Part shown: piece by piece, positions 21,860 through 32,110 of the stretch
Position numbering within the stretch: position 1 is the stretch's first letter
How the letters are laid out: each line of letters begins with the position of its first letter
DNA from: Aradus depressus
Lineage: Eukaryota > Arthropoda > Insecta > Hemiptera > Aradidae
Reading direction: 5' to 3'
NCBI GenBank assembly: GCA_963662175.1
Contig: OY759214.1
Location: forward strand, 102,448,115-102,512,114
DNA length: 64,000 bases
The notes under the pieces: model-generated
What the model was told of the DNA's origin: nothing
Seen by the model: only the letters and a program-made list of their open reading frames with translations
Database searches by the model: none
Made by a program: the position numbers and the translations under genes

Positions 21860-22981
21860 TTATATTGCAAAGCCCAAATTTAATTTTATCTTTTTCCGGA
21901 TGCCCCGGCGAATTATGTCTTTAAAAATCCCCTCCCCCTTCTCTAAATATTTGTTCAGTGTTAATTTTGTCCTTAATACCTGTTTGAATTCTCTTACTCC
22001 TTTTTTAAAATTGTTCTTATGTCTTTTATTAACCTCCTTTCTGTTTCCAGTTTGTCTGTAAGTTTTAACTATATTTTCTTTAAAATTAAAATTTGTCTTT
22101 TGTTTGTTGTCCTCAGTCTGTTCGTTTGTTTTGTCTAATAACATCCAAATGTTCCTTTCACTCTGTCCATCCACATCAACATTCATCCTATTTTCTTGAA
22201 TTTCACTTAATACTAATTTTTCTACATTTTGACTCTCTTCCTCCACCTCTTTCTCTAAAATTTGGGTCTGTTCCTCCCCACTGTTATTCTCTGTTCCTTC
22301 TACCTCATCAACTTGTGACTGACTGTCAATAATAAGAACCTCTTTTTCTACTTCAGAATTCCCTTCATCCAACTTGTTAATTTTTTGAATAAAGTGCTTT
22401 TCTAAGTTTTCTCCTGCTTTATCTATTCGATTTCCTAAACATTGTTTATCTTTCTGCAAATTCTCTATCTGGTCCTTCAAATTGTCCATATTTTTATTTA
22501 ATTTAACTTCTAAATTTTTAATGTCACCCCTTAAGTTTGTCTCTAATTTTCCTAATTTGTCCCCCATTTCCCTTTTTAAATTTGTCTCTAAATTTCCTAA
22601 TTTATTACTTTGCTCTTCCATTTTTTGATTCATATCCCCCATTTCCCTTTTTAAATTTGTCTCTAAATTTCCTAATTTATTACTTTGCTCTTCCATTTTT
22701 TGATTCATATCCCCCCTTAAATTTCCCATATCCCCAGTTAACTTTGTCAACACAACACGGAGCCATTCCATATCAGGAGCAGCAATGCCCTCTTTTTCTT
22801 TATCTTTATTTACCCCCTCCCCTTGCGACTCCTCACCTGTACCCTGCATGGACTCCATTGCGGCTGGAGTCTCCCTTTCTCTATCTTCCGATAACTCCAT
22901 ATCGGATCTTTCCTCCGAACTTGACCCTTCCTCTTTACTTTCCTCCTCTAATCTTCTCGCTTGTCCTCTGGTAATTGGCAT
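21860..22981 (-). CDS. Gag-like coiled-coil protein of the non-autonomous LTR element
   Basis: 373 codons, ATG at 22981 about 255 nt after the primer site. The N-terminus (MPITRGQARR) and an acidic stretch to residue 70 precede a long coiled coil (about 75-215) built on recurring MGNL and LETNL phrases. A 25-residue block, residues 92-116, is repeated exactly at 117-141 (75-bp DNA duplication around 22563-22712). The C-terminal 80 residues are strongly basic (KKGVREFKQVLRTK onward), suitable for RNA binding, but no Cys/His zinc knuckle is present. The frame is intact while the LTRs match, so it may be expressed. Gag identity is inferred from position and composition, not from a conserved domain. 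Confidence 0.7.
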   Translation of the reverse strand: MPITRGQARRLEEESKEEGSSSEERSDMELSEDRERETPAAMESMQGTGEESQGEGVNKDKEKEGIAAPDMEWLRVVLTKLTGDMGNLRGDMNQKMEEQSNKLGNLETNLKREMGDMNQKMEEQSNKLGNLETNLKREMGDKLGKLETNLRGDIKNLEVKLNKNMDNLKDQIENLQKDKQCLGNRIDKAGENLEKHFIQKINKLDEGNSEVEKEVLIIDSQSQVDEVEGTENNSGEEQTQILEKEVEEESQNVEKLVLSEIQENRMNVDVDGQSERNIWMLLDKTNEQTEDNKQKTNFNFKENIVKTYRQTGNRKEVNKRHKNNFKKGVREFKQVLRTKLTLNKYLEKGEGIFKDIIRRGIRKKIKLNLGFAI

Positions 22982-23218
22982 TTTCTTACTTTACTAAATA
23001 TATAATTACTAAACAAAAACAATGTTATATAAAATAGTAACCTTCTTTTGAAGTTGGCAAAAAAAAATATTATTTCTCAAAATTAAATGTAACCCTTATT
23101 TGTCTCTATTCTATCCTTTTCATCTTTTTCAACCTATTTCCCTACTTTAATTAATATAAAAAAATTCTCCCATCAAGGTTTTGCCAAAATATGATGGGGC
23201 TTTGTGGCGAAAATCGTC

Positions 23219-23236
23219 CACACAAGGGATATGCCA
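23219..23236 (-). other. Putative primer binding site of the gag-only element
   Basis: On the minus strand TGGCATATCCCTTGTGTG begins four bases after the 5' LTR terminus. Related to the sites following family A LTRs. Primer tRNA not identified. Confidence 0.55.
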
Positions 23237-23240
23237 AAAA

Positions 23241-24049
23241 TGTGATAAAAAACTTGTTTGCTACCACATTTCCTGTAGAAATTTGATCTCTTTTGTTTAT
23301 TTAAATTTTGATTTCTACAGTAGTTTGCCGAAAATTGCCCTAAAAAAATATTATCAATAATTTAAGACGTGCAATTTTTAAGAAAGTACACGTATACAAC
23401 GAAAAAAATTCAATTAAACAAACTTTACACTTGGATTCACAAAGAGATACCAATTTTTAATAATTTTAAATAATATTAATTTCTAATCCAAAGGTTTTTC
23501 AAATGATACTACTGGGGCAACAGGGAAGATGAATAGGATAGAATTTGAAGAGGACAAATATTTGGGTTATTATCTATATTTACATATTTAAATTAAAAAA
23601 AAAACTTATTTGAACAAACAAAACAAAAATTTACAATGGCACAAAAACATTAAATTAATACTTAAAAAACTATTTCTTTTTTTTTTATTTGGGCATATTG
23701 AAAAATATATATTATTAATTGTACCTTCTCGACGCCTCTACCACAAAAAAAAACCAGACCCCGTCAACTCTTCACACTTTAATTCCACCCCAGTCAACTT
23801 TCATCTAATTGTTCAACTTCATTTTTTATTTAAAACATATCAAAACCACATTGCACCGTTTAAGAGCTAGCTCACGACTCCATTACATTTAACACTATTT
23901 CACAGCTGTTTTTTATATGTTTTCTTGTTTTGTTTTCTTAAACACCTTGATATATATCTAATATATATATGATATTAGATTATAATAAAAAAAATTACTT
24001 TTTTTTATTAAAATATTCATTAAAAAAATGTTCCGTAGTGTACATCACA
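23241..24049 (-). mobile_element. 5' LTR of the gag-only element
   Basis: 809 bp, apparently identical to 18977-19785, with TG...CA ends, followed on the right by the GGCC target duplication (24050-24053). Confidence 0.92.
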
Positions 24050-24150
24050 GGCCATTATAGGACTTTCTTATACAAACCACGCTTACAGATCACACTCTCT
24101 CCCAAAATGATAAATGTCGTCCTTATAGGGCTTCGAATTAACATATGCAA

Positions 24151-24720
24151 TTTGATGTCAATACACTCATTACAATGGCTGTTATTAAAGTTTTTGTGTT
24201 GAGTCTCTCCCCAATACCCTCCCTTCAGGCCGATTTGATGTCAATACACTCATTACAATGGCTGTTATTAAAGTTTTTGTGTTGAGTCTCTCCTCTAATA
24301 TCCTCCCTTCAGGCCGATTTGATGTCAATACATTCATTACAATGGCTGTTATTACAGTTTGTGAGTTGAGTCTCTCCCCTAATACCCTCCCTTCAGGTCG
24401 ATTTGATGTCAATACACTCATTACAATGGCTGTTATTACAGTTTGTGAGTTGAGTCTCTCCCCTAATACCCTCCCTTCAGGCCGATTTGATGTCAATACA
24501 CTCATTACAATGGCTGTTATTACAGTTTGTGTGTTGAGCCTCCCCCCTAATCCCCTCCCCTCAGGCCGATTTGCCTGAAAATCAAGAGGTGTTCTCGTGG
24601 CATTTTGGTCACACACGTTTTTGTGCCGATACATTCTTTCTATTGGCAGTTGTAAGAGCTTTTATGTTAAGCCTCCCCCTAATCTCCCCCTTTCCTTTGG
24701 TCGATTTGGTTGAAAAACAA
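24151..24720. repeat. 84-bp minisatellite, about six copies
   Basis: Units start at 24151, 24234, 24318, 24402, 24486 and 24570 with TTTGATGTCAATACACTCAT, then diverge. The unit resembles, inverted, the dispersed repeat at 47990-48260 (CCAAATCGGCC and TAATAACTGCCAAT phrases), so it seems to be a tandem expansion of part of that repeat. The open frames are by-products. Confidence 0.88.
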
Positions 24721-24822
24721 TAAATGTCGACAATCAATTGTTTTTTTGTTTTTTTTTTCCGAGGGCTGATTATATCACCGCGGCCAGAGTAGGCCTATTG
24801 TGTGCCCGGTATGTGTTGGTCC

Positions 24823-25517
24823 CTACAGCAGCCCTGTATCTTTAATGAAGTCCAGAACACTGCTGCAGGTTCCCTCGATTACCTGCTTCAGTTCCGTTAT
24901 GGCAGACCCGAAGCAGTAAAATCTCCTGCTGCTTTGAATATAAACCGAAGTCTCATTTTTCTCGCCACATTTCCTGCAAAGAGGGCTTCTAGCGATGCCC
25001 ATATTGTGTAGGTGTTTGTTCATATGACAGTGTCCTGTAATAAGCCCTTTCATAGCTCTTATATCTATTCTCTTCATATTCAGGAGTTCTCGGCTTGGCT
25101 GTCAGACCGTATCAAGATTCGTCCTCCCCCGATTTTCCGTCTCTTGATGAGCCAGGCACACCCGAGGATGGCATATACTTCAGCTTGGAACCCAGTGGGA
25201 TACACAACTAGGGATATACTAGTATCTCCCCTGACGGTCCTCCCATGTATTCCAGCTCCAACTCCTCTCTCTGTTTTTGAGCCCTCTGTGAACCAGACCA
25301 GCTGACCCCGATCTTGGGTCTCAAGGTCCAGACAGTAGTTATTTTTGTTTGTTATTGATTCTTTGATTTTTTTAATAAAGTCAAAAAGTGGTATCATTTT
25401 GTCTGTGTCCATGCTTAATACAGGGTCCTCGAAAATGTCCCAGAAGACTGCTGAATGCCCGGTCCTCGGTGTGTTGTCCGGTTGTGGATTCATATATAAA
25501 ATTTCGTGACGAATCAT
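24823..25517 (-). pseudogene. Non-LTR retrotransposon fragment: RNase H and C-terminal tail
   Basis: Two adjacent minus-strand frames. 25517-25080 carries an RNase H domain: VWFTEGSKTERGVGAGI (first catalytic D changed to E), GFQAEVYAILGCA and ILIRSDSQA. 25077-24823 carries a later segment with RAMKGLITGHCHMNKHLHNM and a CRKCGEKNE zinc-like motif, normally the end of ORF2. RT and endonuclease are missing, as in a 5'-truncated copy with internal deletion. The clade (I/Outcast-like, RNase H-bearing) is uncertain. Confidence 0.75.
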
Positions 25518-25846
25518 TCATTCTATCGGAAGTTATCTTGTTCACAGACACACAGAAATATTTTTTTATTCATATTTCGAGTCTAGAGGTCGGAAAAGAT
25601 GAAATTCCGTTGAGAACTCCTCTTGGAATTTTAATTTAATTATATAACTTCCCCTATACTTCGTATAGATGTGGAAGTAATATTCTACTTAACGAACCCA
25701 GCTCCTACATGTAACAGATCTTTTTGTTCTAGTTGAATCACTTCGTAAATTTAATGCGGGAATTTAAGTATGTAAGTATAGACATGTGTACATATGTCTT
25801 TTACACTTAGTTATTTGCAGCTGTATATATATATAATTCAAAGAAT

Positions 25847-26032
25847 CTATATTGGCTCAGCACAGTACTTTCTCACCGTTTGAGTTATATTGGCTCAGGA
25901 CTTATATACACGTGCTATATACACGGTATTTTCTCGTCGTTTGAGTTATATTGGCTCTGCACTTACAGTGCTATATACACGGTACTTTCTCATCGTTTGA
26001 GTTATATTGGCTCAGCATTCACAGTGCTATAT
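25847..26032. repeat. 56-bp minisatellite, left part
   Basis: About three and a half copies of a unit with GAGTTATATTGGCTC, CAGTGCTATATACACGG and TACTTTCTCATCGTTT. The array is cut at ATAT (26029-26032) by a 2.6-kb insertion and resumes at 28627 with ATATACACGG. Confidence 0.9.
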
Positions 26033-26374
26033 TGTGACGGTTCGTATAACGTCACATACAATTATGTAAGAGGTTCCGTAAGGAGAGGGAGTGTTGGGCA
26101 TGTGCCACGCCCCACACGTCAAATCATAGAGATAGAGAAAAGGAGAGGTTATACCAAGGTTACAAATTGTAAGTTTAATTAGAATTAAAATTGTGTAATC
26201 ATCTTATATATCAGAATAATTATTGAAGTTGAAATAGAGAATATGTATAAAAAAAATATGTAATTATCAAAATAGGCATAAATAAGGAAAAAGATGATTT
26301 GAAAAGCATAATTTTTAATATTTGATGAGTTTACTCTACTGATTTAAAATATCCCCACAAGGAGGATGTCAAAT

Positions 26375-26730
26375 TGTAATAAAAGAAGGGTTGCGCGTCG
26401 CGGTTTTAATAAAAATGATATCTATATTTACTTTTTATCTAATCTAAACTGCGGAGATTTTCTCAAAATGATTTATCTTTACTAATTTGAAATGTCTAAA
26501 GGATGCCAGACCGCCTATCTAATAGAACGATCATTTAAATTTACTGATTTTAATATATAAATTGGATTTCTCTAAATCAAAGGCGAAAAAGTTCGTTCAA
26601 CGAAAAGAGTTTTGAAAAACCAAATTGTCAAATCATGACTGACCTGCGATGGCATGGGAAACAAACTAATGAAAAATTAGCAACTCATATTTGAGATGAA
26701 TATATTTACAAAAAAAATTAATAATTAAAT
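26375..26730 (-). mobile_element. LTR family A fragment (3' portion)
   Basis: On the minus strand ends TTATTACA followed by ATTTGACATCCTCCTTGTGG, as in the other copies; truncated at 26730. Shares the GCGGAGATTTTCTCAAAATG and AAAGAGTTTTGAAAAACCAA phrases with 15230-16444. Confidence 0.75.
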
Positions 26731-27460
26731 CAACCTAGGGGTCGACAGTCGAAGTCAGGTATCCGCTCTTCAATGGATAAACTTCTCCCTTTGAAGTCTG
26801 CTCCCGGATCTCCGCCAGGGGGTATCGCAAAGTAGTGGGGGAAGATGCAAGTCTGGAGTTGATCATGAGTCGAGATCCACCAGTTGAAGTCTGCAGTTCT
26901 GATCCAGTAGCCCTCGAGGGAAGCTCCAGCCCTCATCATCCAACCTCGGAAGTTCAGGAGGAACTCAGCCGCTAGTCTGTTCTTCCACTCTCAAACCCTC
27001 GCAGAGCCGTCCAGCCCTCATCATCCGATTAGCCTCCAGCCCCAGCATCCATACACCATTATCAATAAGGTTTAATTTTATATTATGTTTTTAATTTTAA
27101 GTTATTTATTTTGTTGTACATATATTCATTTCAATATGACTTGCTAGATTTTTTTTAGTTTGCTTCCCTTACTTATCCTAGTCAATATTGATTTAAGAAT
27201 TTGGTTTTTCAGAACTCTTTTCGCTGAACGAATCTTTCGCCTTTGGTTTATAGAAATCCAATTTGTATATTAAAATCAGTAAATTTAAATGATCCTTCTA
27301 TTAGATAGGCGGTCTGGTATCCTTTAGACATTTTAAATTAGTAAAGATAAACCATTTTGAGAAAATCTCCGCAATTTAGATAAAAATTAAAGTAAATATA
27401 AATATATATATACACTTTTTTAATTAAAACCGCGACGCGCAACCCTTTTAAAATATTACA
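26731..27460 (+). mobile_element. LTR family A fragment, 5'-truncated
   Basis: Begins in the middle of the LTR (CAACCTAGGGGTCGACAGTC) and ends AAATATTACA at 27460. The next LTR copy begins six bases on, giving a near head-to-tail LTR pair. Confidence 0.75.
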
Positions 27461-27466
27461 CAGTAC

Positions 27467-28407
27467 TGTATATAGTGGAAATATATAATAAACAATAATC
27501 TTTGGCGGCTGGAGGCAGGTAACAGCTATAAGAGAAAGGACCCCTTTTCACCTTCATCAATTTACCTGACCGAGAGTAAACTTACCAGCATGACAGTAAG
27601 GGTACCGGATTAGAGCCCAAGCCCTCTGTTTGGGTCATATAAACCTCCAGGGTGCATACCTGGAAGTTCAAAAAGTCCTTTTTCGGGCTCACATAAAATT
27701 TGTCTCGAGTGTCAACCTAGGGGTCGACAGTCGAAGTCAGGTATCCGCTCTTCAATGTCTGCTCCCGGATCTCCACCAGGCAGTATCGCAAAGTGGTGGG
27801 GGGAGAATCGAGATCTACAGGTGGAAGGGAGCTTGAAGTCAATTGAAGTCTGGAGTTCATCATCAGTCGAGATCCACCAGATGAAGTCTTCAGTTCAGGT
27901 CCAGAACTCGGTGGGGAAGAGCTCGGAGGAGTCTCCAGTCAAGAGTTGTCAGTTCTGATCCAGTAGCCTTCGAGGGAAGCTCCAGCCCTCATCATCCAAC
28001 CCCAGAAGTTCAGGAGGAACTCAGCCGCTATTCTGTTCTTCCACTCTCAAACCCTCGCAGAGCCGTCCAGCCCTCATCATCCGATTAGTCTCCAGCCCCT
28101 GTCTCCATACAACTTAGATCAATAAGGTTAAATTTTATATTATATTTTTTATTTTATTTTCAATTATTAAATTTTTTGTAAATATATTCGTTATAAGTAT
28201 GACTTGCTAGATTCTTTTTAGTTTGCTTCCCATACTCATCCCAGGTCAATATTGATTTAAGAATTTGGTATTTCAAAACTCTTTTCGCTGAACGAATCTT
28301 TCGCCTTTGGTTTATAGAAATCCAATTTGTATATTAAAAAGTAAAATTTACATTAATATACATTTTTTTATTAAGTAAAATTGCGACGCGAATCGTAAAA
28401 TATTACA
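27467..28407 (+). mobile_element. LTR family A copy 3
   Basis: Starts TGTATATAGTGG and ends AATATTACA, followed by TTTGGCATCCTCCTTGTGGG (primer-site-like, with TGG). It shares the central GC-rich segment (GCTCCCGGATCTCC, CCAGCCCTCATCATCC) with the preceding fragment and with 40360-41565. Confidence 0.7.
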
Positions 28408-28626
28408 ATTTGGCATCCTCCTTGTGGGAAATTTTAATTCAGTAAAGTAAACGAAATCATAAAATATTACAATACTAACCCTAATTTAAGAAAAAATAAG
28501 TATTTTGAATAAATAACAAGTTATTAAATGTGACCCCCAAGTTATTGAATTTTATTTTATGAATTAAGTCATGCTCAGTAAGTTTAAGTTCATTTTAAGA
28601 GTTAGTCCTATCTTAGAACCGTCACA

Positions 28627-28715
28627 ATATACACGGTACTTTCTCATCGTTTGAGTTATATTGGCTCAGCACTCACAGTGCTTTATACACGGTACTTTCT
28701 CAACGTTTGAGTTAT
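28627..28715. repeat. 56-bp minisatellite, right part
   Basis: Continuation of the array at 25847-26032, about one and a half units, after the composite element. Confidence 0.88.
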
Positions 28716-28735
28716 TTATTTATTAAAGTATGAGA

Positions 28736-29060
28736 TATAGTTATTGTTCGGCTGATTACTGCTCAGTTGTTCCTAATCTGAATTTAGAATAATATACAAA
28801 CCGAAGTAGTATATGCTTGACAACGGCTTCAGCTGTACAACACCACCCCTCCTCAGTTGTTTCCGTAGTTTGTCAACTTAAGAATATTACATTTTTTGTA
28901 CCGACGTTGTCAAGCCCTTAAGACTATGTAATAGAAGAACCCCTGATGATGACGCTGTTGCGTCGAAAACCGGTTCTGGTCTAAAATAAAACAGTGGGAA
29001 AACAACGTATTTTATTTCTTTGAGAAATCTCGTCCCACAACATCTTCTATCACATATGGA
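28736..29060 (+). mobile_element. Penelope-like element remnant (terminal repeat only)
   Basis: The 3' part, from CCCTGATGATGACGCTG to CACAACATCTTCTATCACATA (about 28941-29055), matches the terminal repeat of the Penelope-like copy at 58600-58735 at most positions. No coding sequence remains. Confidence 0.7.
28943..28980 (+). ncRNA. Hammerhead-ribozyme-like motif, copy 1
   Basis: CTGATGA core, a stem GACGC/GCGTC closed by TGTT, and GAAA, followed by an ACC...GGT potential stem. Hammerhead motifs in Penelope-like terminal repeats are known. One unpaired T after the core and the cleavage-site side do not fit perfectly, so activity is doubtful. Confidence 0.45.
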
Positions 29061-29100
29061 CTATGTGTAACTTCATGTTTTACGACATTTCCACAAAATG

Positions 29101-29294
29101 GGGTAACGTAACCTGAGGCGAATAACCACAAAGGAAAGTTACCTCATTCCTGCTCCCCAGTAATAGAGGGCTGCATGAAACTTAATCAGGTAACATAACC
29201 TGATACGGATACTAATAAAGGGCGGTTACCTCACTTCTGCTCTGGGGTGAATGGGCATGATTAGGTAACTTAACATTATTTGCCCCCCCCCCCC
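29101..29294. repeat. Two diverged direct repeats of about 90 bp and a C12 run
   Basis: GGTAACGTAACCTGA...TTACCTCATTCCTGCTC (from 29101) is followed by GGTAACATAACCTGA...TTACCTCACTTCTGCTC (from about 29190). A run of 12 C lies at 29283-29294. The AAAATCCGTTCAACCGTT phrase near 29370 is a common insect retroposon 3'-end phrase. Confidence 0.6.
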
Positions 29295-29399
29295 TTCAAA
29301 AGTTTGGATTCCAAGTAATCTATGCTTGAACTGGGCTTATAAGGATGTTACATGTGAAATTTCCTGAAAATCCGTTCAACCGTTAAGGAGCTCGCAATT

Positions 29400-29620
29400 G
29401 ATTAATGTGTGGTCTCTAGGGAGCCGTGCGGACTAGATCGTAGGGCTTTGGTCGCATGGTCTCACCATGGTTTGCGGGTTCGAATCCCGTCCGGGAGTGA
29501 GTTTTATTTCGTAGATAGAACTCCCTCCCGGGGCCATGGATGTCGTAAATAACTAGATAACACAGTGACATGGCTAATATGCATCGAACATAAGGCCAAA
29601 AAAAAAAAAAAAAAAAAAAA
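29400..29620 (+). mobile_element. tRNA-derived SINE-like element with poly(A)
   Basis: Contains a perfect RNA polymerase III B box (GGTTCGAATCC at 29477-29487) with tRNA-like sequence before it, then a non-tRNA body and a long A-run (about 29598-29620). I did not find clear target duplications. A degenerate tRNA pseudogene beside an unrelated A-run is the alternative. Confidence 0.55.
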
Positions 29621-29730
29621 GGTGAAAACCGCTACGATCAGCTGTTTAGCCGTGATGTTGGAACAAACTCACAAACAAATAAAATTTCTGGGTATTATGT
29701 ATTTATACTTAATTGTATTTATTTGTTTAG

Positions 29731-29839
29731 CTACAAGTTATGGAAAATAATTCTCCTCTGATGCACATGAGATTGTACATGAATGATGTCAGAACAATGA
29801 CGCAGACGAACAACTTTAGGGTCGTCCAACTTGAAAAAG
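29731..29839 (+). CDS. Host gene exon (109 nt)
   Basis: Acceptor TTTATTTGTTTAG, donor GAAAAAG|GTATTA. Read in phase 0 it gives 36 codons beginning LQVMENNSPLMHMRLYMNDV, plus one base left over. The three-methionine, mixed composition looks like real protein and the frame has no stop. The next exon at 30313 begins with two bases, as required. Protein not recognised. Confidence 0.6.
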
Positions 29840-30198
29840 GTATTATACTAAGCTTGTCCTCACATACTCGTACATTAGAAAAATTAGTAAAACATTAAAC
29901 TTCTTAACACAATATCTGGCGCAGATTTTTACAAAATGTTGGCATGAACTGACATTAGGCCTCCGGATAGAACCCCTACAGTTTTCAGCATTGATCCAAC
30001 GAGAGGAAGTTGAATTTGCTCTATCTAGTCAATCTGACATCACGAAAAAAATAAATTGTTAATACCTACCATGGAAATTCACTAAAACACTGCTAGACTG
30101 CATTCACAAATGATGACACAAAAATGTTTCATTTCATCAGGTACCGAAACTTTTTGTTTTCTTCGCGCCTAACGGAAAGATAACAGTGATTGTTATTC

Positions 30199-30201
<3 letters not shown>

Positions 30202-30265
<64 letters not shown>
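30202..30265. repeat. (TA)n microsatellite, about 64 bp
   Basis: Uninterrupted TA run inside the intron between the exons at 29731 and 30313. Confidence 0.95.
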
Positions 30266-30268
<3 letters not shown>

Positions 30269-30312
30269 AAACAACCTGATAGATACCTTATTTGTGGTAC
30301 TATTTGTTACAG

Positions 30313-30413
30313 TTTTTCCTGGACGATTTGTGGGAGAGGATGGTTCATTTTCAATTCGTGGTAAAGTACTGAGTAAAGCTGAGGAGGAACTTTTCGACCT
30401 GTCAGAACCTAAG
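30313..30413 (+). CDS. Host gene exon (101 nt)
   Basis: Acceptor TACTATTTGTTACAG, donor CCTAAG|GTGGAT. Two bases complete the codon from 29839, then 33 codons (start FPGRFVGEDGSFSIRGK, end FDLSEPK), ending in phase 0. Distance to the previous exon is 473 bp. Confidence 0.65.
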
Positions 30414-30732
30414 GTGGATAAGTTAATAGTCAACTGTTACGTACTTTAGGTATCGTACTTAGAGTAAATGTAGCAAATATGAAATTTTAGTGTTTCACAG
30501 TGAGGTAAAAAGTTATATTCAAGTCGTTCATGAACCTGTCGGTGTGATATAGTACAACGGTCAGATCCAAAAATAATAATATTAAACGTATAAAATATAA
30601 ATGTGCAGGCAATAATAAACTAGTACGAGGCCCCTCAGAAACAGCCCCGCCATCCAGCCTAACATTGAATAGCAGCGGAGGCAGACCAAGGTGGACCGGA
30701 AAGATGGATGTGAGACCAAATGATGGGAGAAA

Positions 30733-30966
30733 CTAGTCACTACTAGCACTCTCTAGATTCTTGCTGACTATAACAGCAGGTCTTTCGGCCAGCGGCGTCT
30801 CAGTCCGAGAAAGCTTGTTTGGATGATTATGGGATGACAGGAGTCGAGCGGCAAGAATAATATAGGAAGAGAGGTTATAGTAAAATTTGGAAAAGTGGTA
30901 ATTAATGATGTCGGTGATGAAGGGAACTTTGAGGATATTGTGAACGGTAAGGCTAGTAGGGAACAT
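30733..30966 (-). pseudogene. Possible Jockey-type ORF2 C-terminal remnant
   Basis: 77 codons. The segment VHNILKVPFITDII followed by SSHNHPNKLSR resembles the end of Jockey ORF2 proteins, which typically finish with a HPN motif. Weak and short. The neighbouring 30480-30730 is otherwise empty apart from a GGRPRWTGK-like stretch on the plus strand. Confidence 0.35.
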
Positions 30967-31029
30967 CGAAAATTGTTCGGAGGACTTTGGATTGGAAGGA
31001 CTGGATACGCTTGATGTTGGATGGCTAAG

Positions 31030-32110
31030 CTCTTAAATGTGCTTCAGTGCCATCCTTGGCAGCCGTATCAGTTTGGGATGTGGAGTGCATGCTTTGTAGG
31101 AGCTGTTGCTCTCTGTTCACAGGGTCGTAGGCTTACTTGTAGTCGATGAAGAGGAGATGCAGGTCGACATCATTCTTGTAGCATTTCTTAACCAGTTCTT
31201 CAGTGTCAAAATATGGTCTATCGTTGACATTCCATGCCTGTAACCGCATTGGTATTCTCCGACCACCCCTTCGGCCCCTCTTCTTATTCATGAGGAGTAT
31301 AAACGTAATCTTGTAGGTGGTGTCCAGTTGTGCCATTCAGCGGTAGTTTCTTGAGAACAGCTTGTCTCTCATCTTTTGGATTGGACAGATCACAGCGGTG
31401 GACCACTTCCTCGGAGTTTCCTCTGACATCCAGACGTCATGAACGGAGAGGGAGTAAAGGGATTCCGTCTTCTCCTGTCGTCTTATTATTTTTGAGAGAT
31501 GCCGGAATGTCCGCCAATTTTGGTGGATCCTGGACATCCTCAACTTCCAGCATTATGCCACTCCCTACTGTCGCTGTCATATGGAGTTCAAAAGGTCGCT
31601 GAAATACCTGGTCCACCTGTCCATGATACTTTGCTGGTCTCCCAGCATTTTCTCTTGCTTATTCTTGCAGACTATTCACCCATGGCTTGAACCTATCTTT
31701 GATTTCCTTCAGTTACCCGGTAGAACGTCCTGCTCTTGCGTCCTTCTTAGGCTTCCCATAGGCTTCACAGTTTCTCTCTGACTACCTTTGCTTCCCTCTG
31801 CAAACCTGCTTTGTTCTGTTTCGCAGAGTCTTATGTGCTTCAGTGCTGATCCGCGAGCACCTCTGTAGCATCTTTAGTCTGGCAATGGCCCTCACCTCTC
31901 CTGCCCTCTTGCAATCCTCTTCGAACCAGCTTCTCTGGACCTCTTTCTAAGCCAAGTACCCCCTCATGGTCCCATGGTCCTTGCACGGTAGGTGCTTAAA
32001 GTATGTCGCCTTCCAGTTTTTCTCTGACTTTTCCTGGTAGGACATTTCGGAGCCTCAGTCTGTTCTTCATTTCCGTCCAACCCCTTAGCACACTCCTTGG
32101 CACACTAAGA
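31030..32110 (-). pseudogene. Decayed RTE-like non-LTR reverse transcriptase fragment
   Basis: Minus-strand frames 31543-31337 and 31336-31133 are consecutive parts of an RT: PRKWSTAVICPIQKMRDK, then NYR and the TTYKITFIL stretch, then CYKNDVDLHLLFIDYK (the first catalytic-motif region). Frameshifts and stops separate them. The region to about 32110 reads as the pre-RT linker in mixed frames. The end of RT with the xxDD box is missing. Confidence 0.65.

Larger units (their letters stand above)
18977..24049 (-). mobile_element. Complete non-autonomous LTR retrotransposon with a gag-like ORF only
   Basis: 5,073 bp. Two 809-bp LTRs (18977-19785 and 23241-24049) have the same length and appear identical by eye, offset by 4,264 bp. 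Ends are TGTGAT...CATCACA. A 4-bp target duplication GGCC flanks the element, confirmed by empty sites of the same dispersed repeat elsewhere in the window. On the minus strand the order is 5' LTR, primer site, gag-like ORF (22981-21860), 2.1 kb of non-coding DNA, polypurine tract, 3' LTR. No protease, RT or integrase is present, so it must be mobilised in trans. The matching LTRs imply recent insertion. Architecture matches the gag-bearing TR-GAG class described in plants. Confidence 0.9.
26033..28626. mobile_element. Composite element of inverted and tandem family A LTR pieces
   Basis: 2,594 bp with 11-bp inverted ends (TGTGACGGTTC...GAACCGTCACA) and a 4-bp ATAT target duplication, both fixed by the interrupted minisatellite. 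Inside, from left to right: a leader-like region and truncated LTR in minus orientation (26375-26730), a 5'-truncated LTR in plus orientation (26731-27460), then a longer LTR copy in plus orientation (27467-28407) and another leader-like region. The two outer parts are thus partial inverted repeats of each other. No protein is encoded. It may be a non-autonomous retroelement that rearranged before insertion, or a transposon assembled from LTR pieces. Confidence 0.75.

Noticed and set aside
24258..24634. Overlapping frames with repeated NRPEGR-like residues
   Set aside because: Products of the 84-bp minisatellite.
25650..25683. loxP-like arm (TATACTTCGTATA)
   Set aside because: Differs from the lox arm, has the wrong spacer, and is explained by the palindrome of a dispersed repeat.
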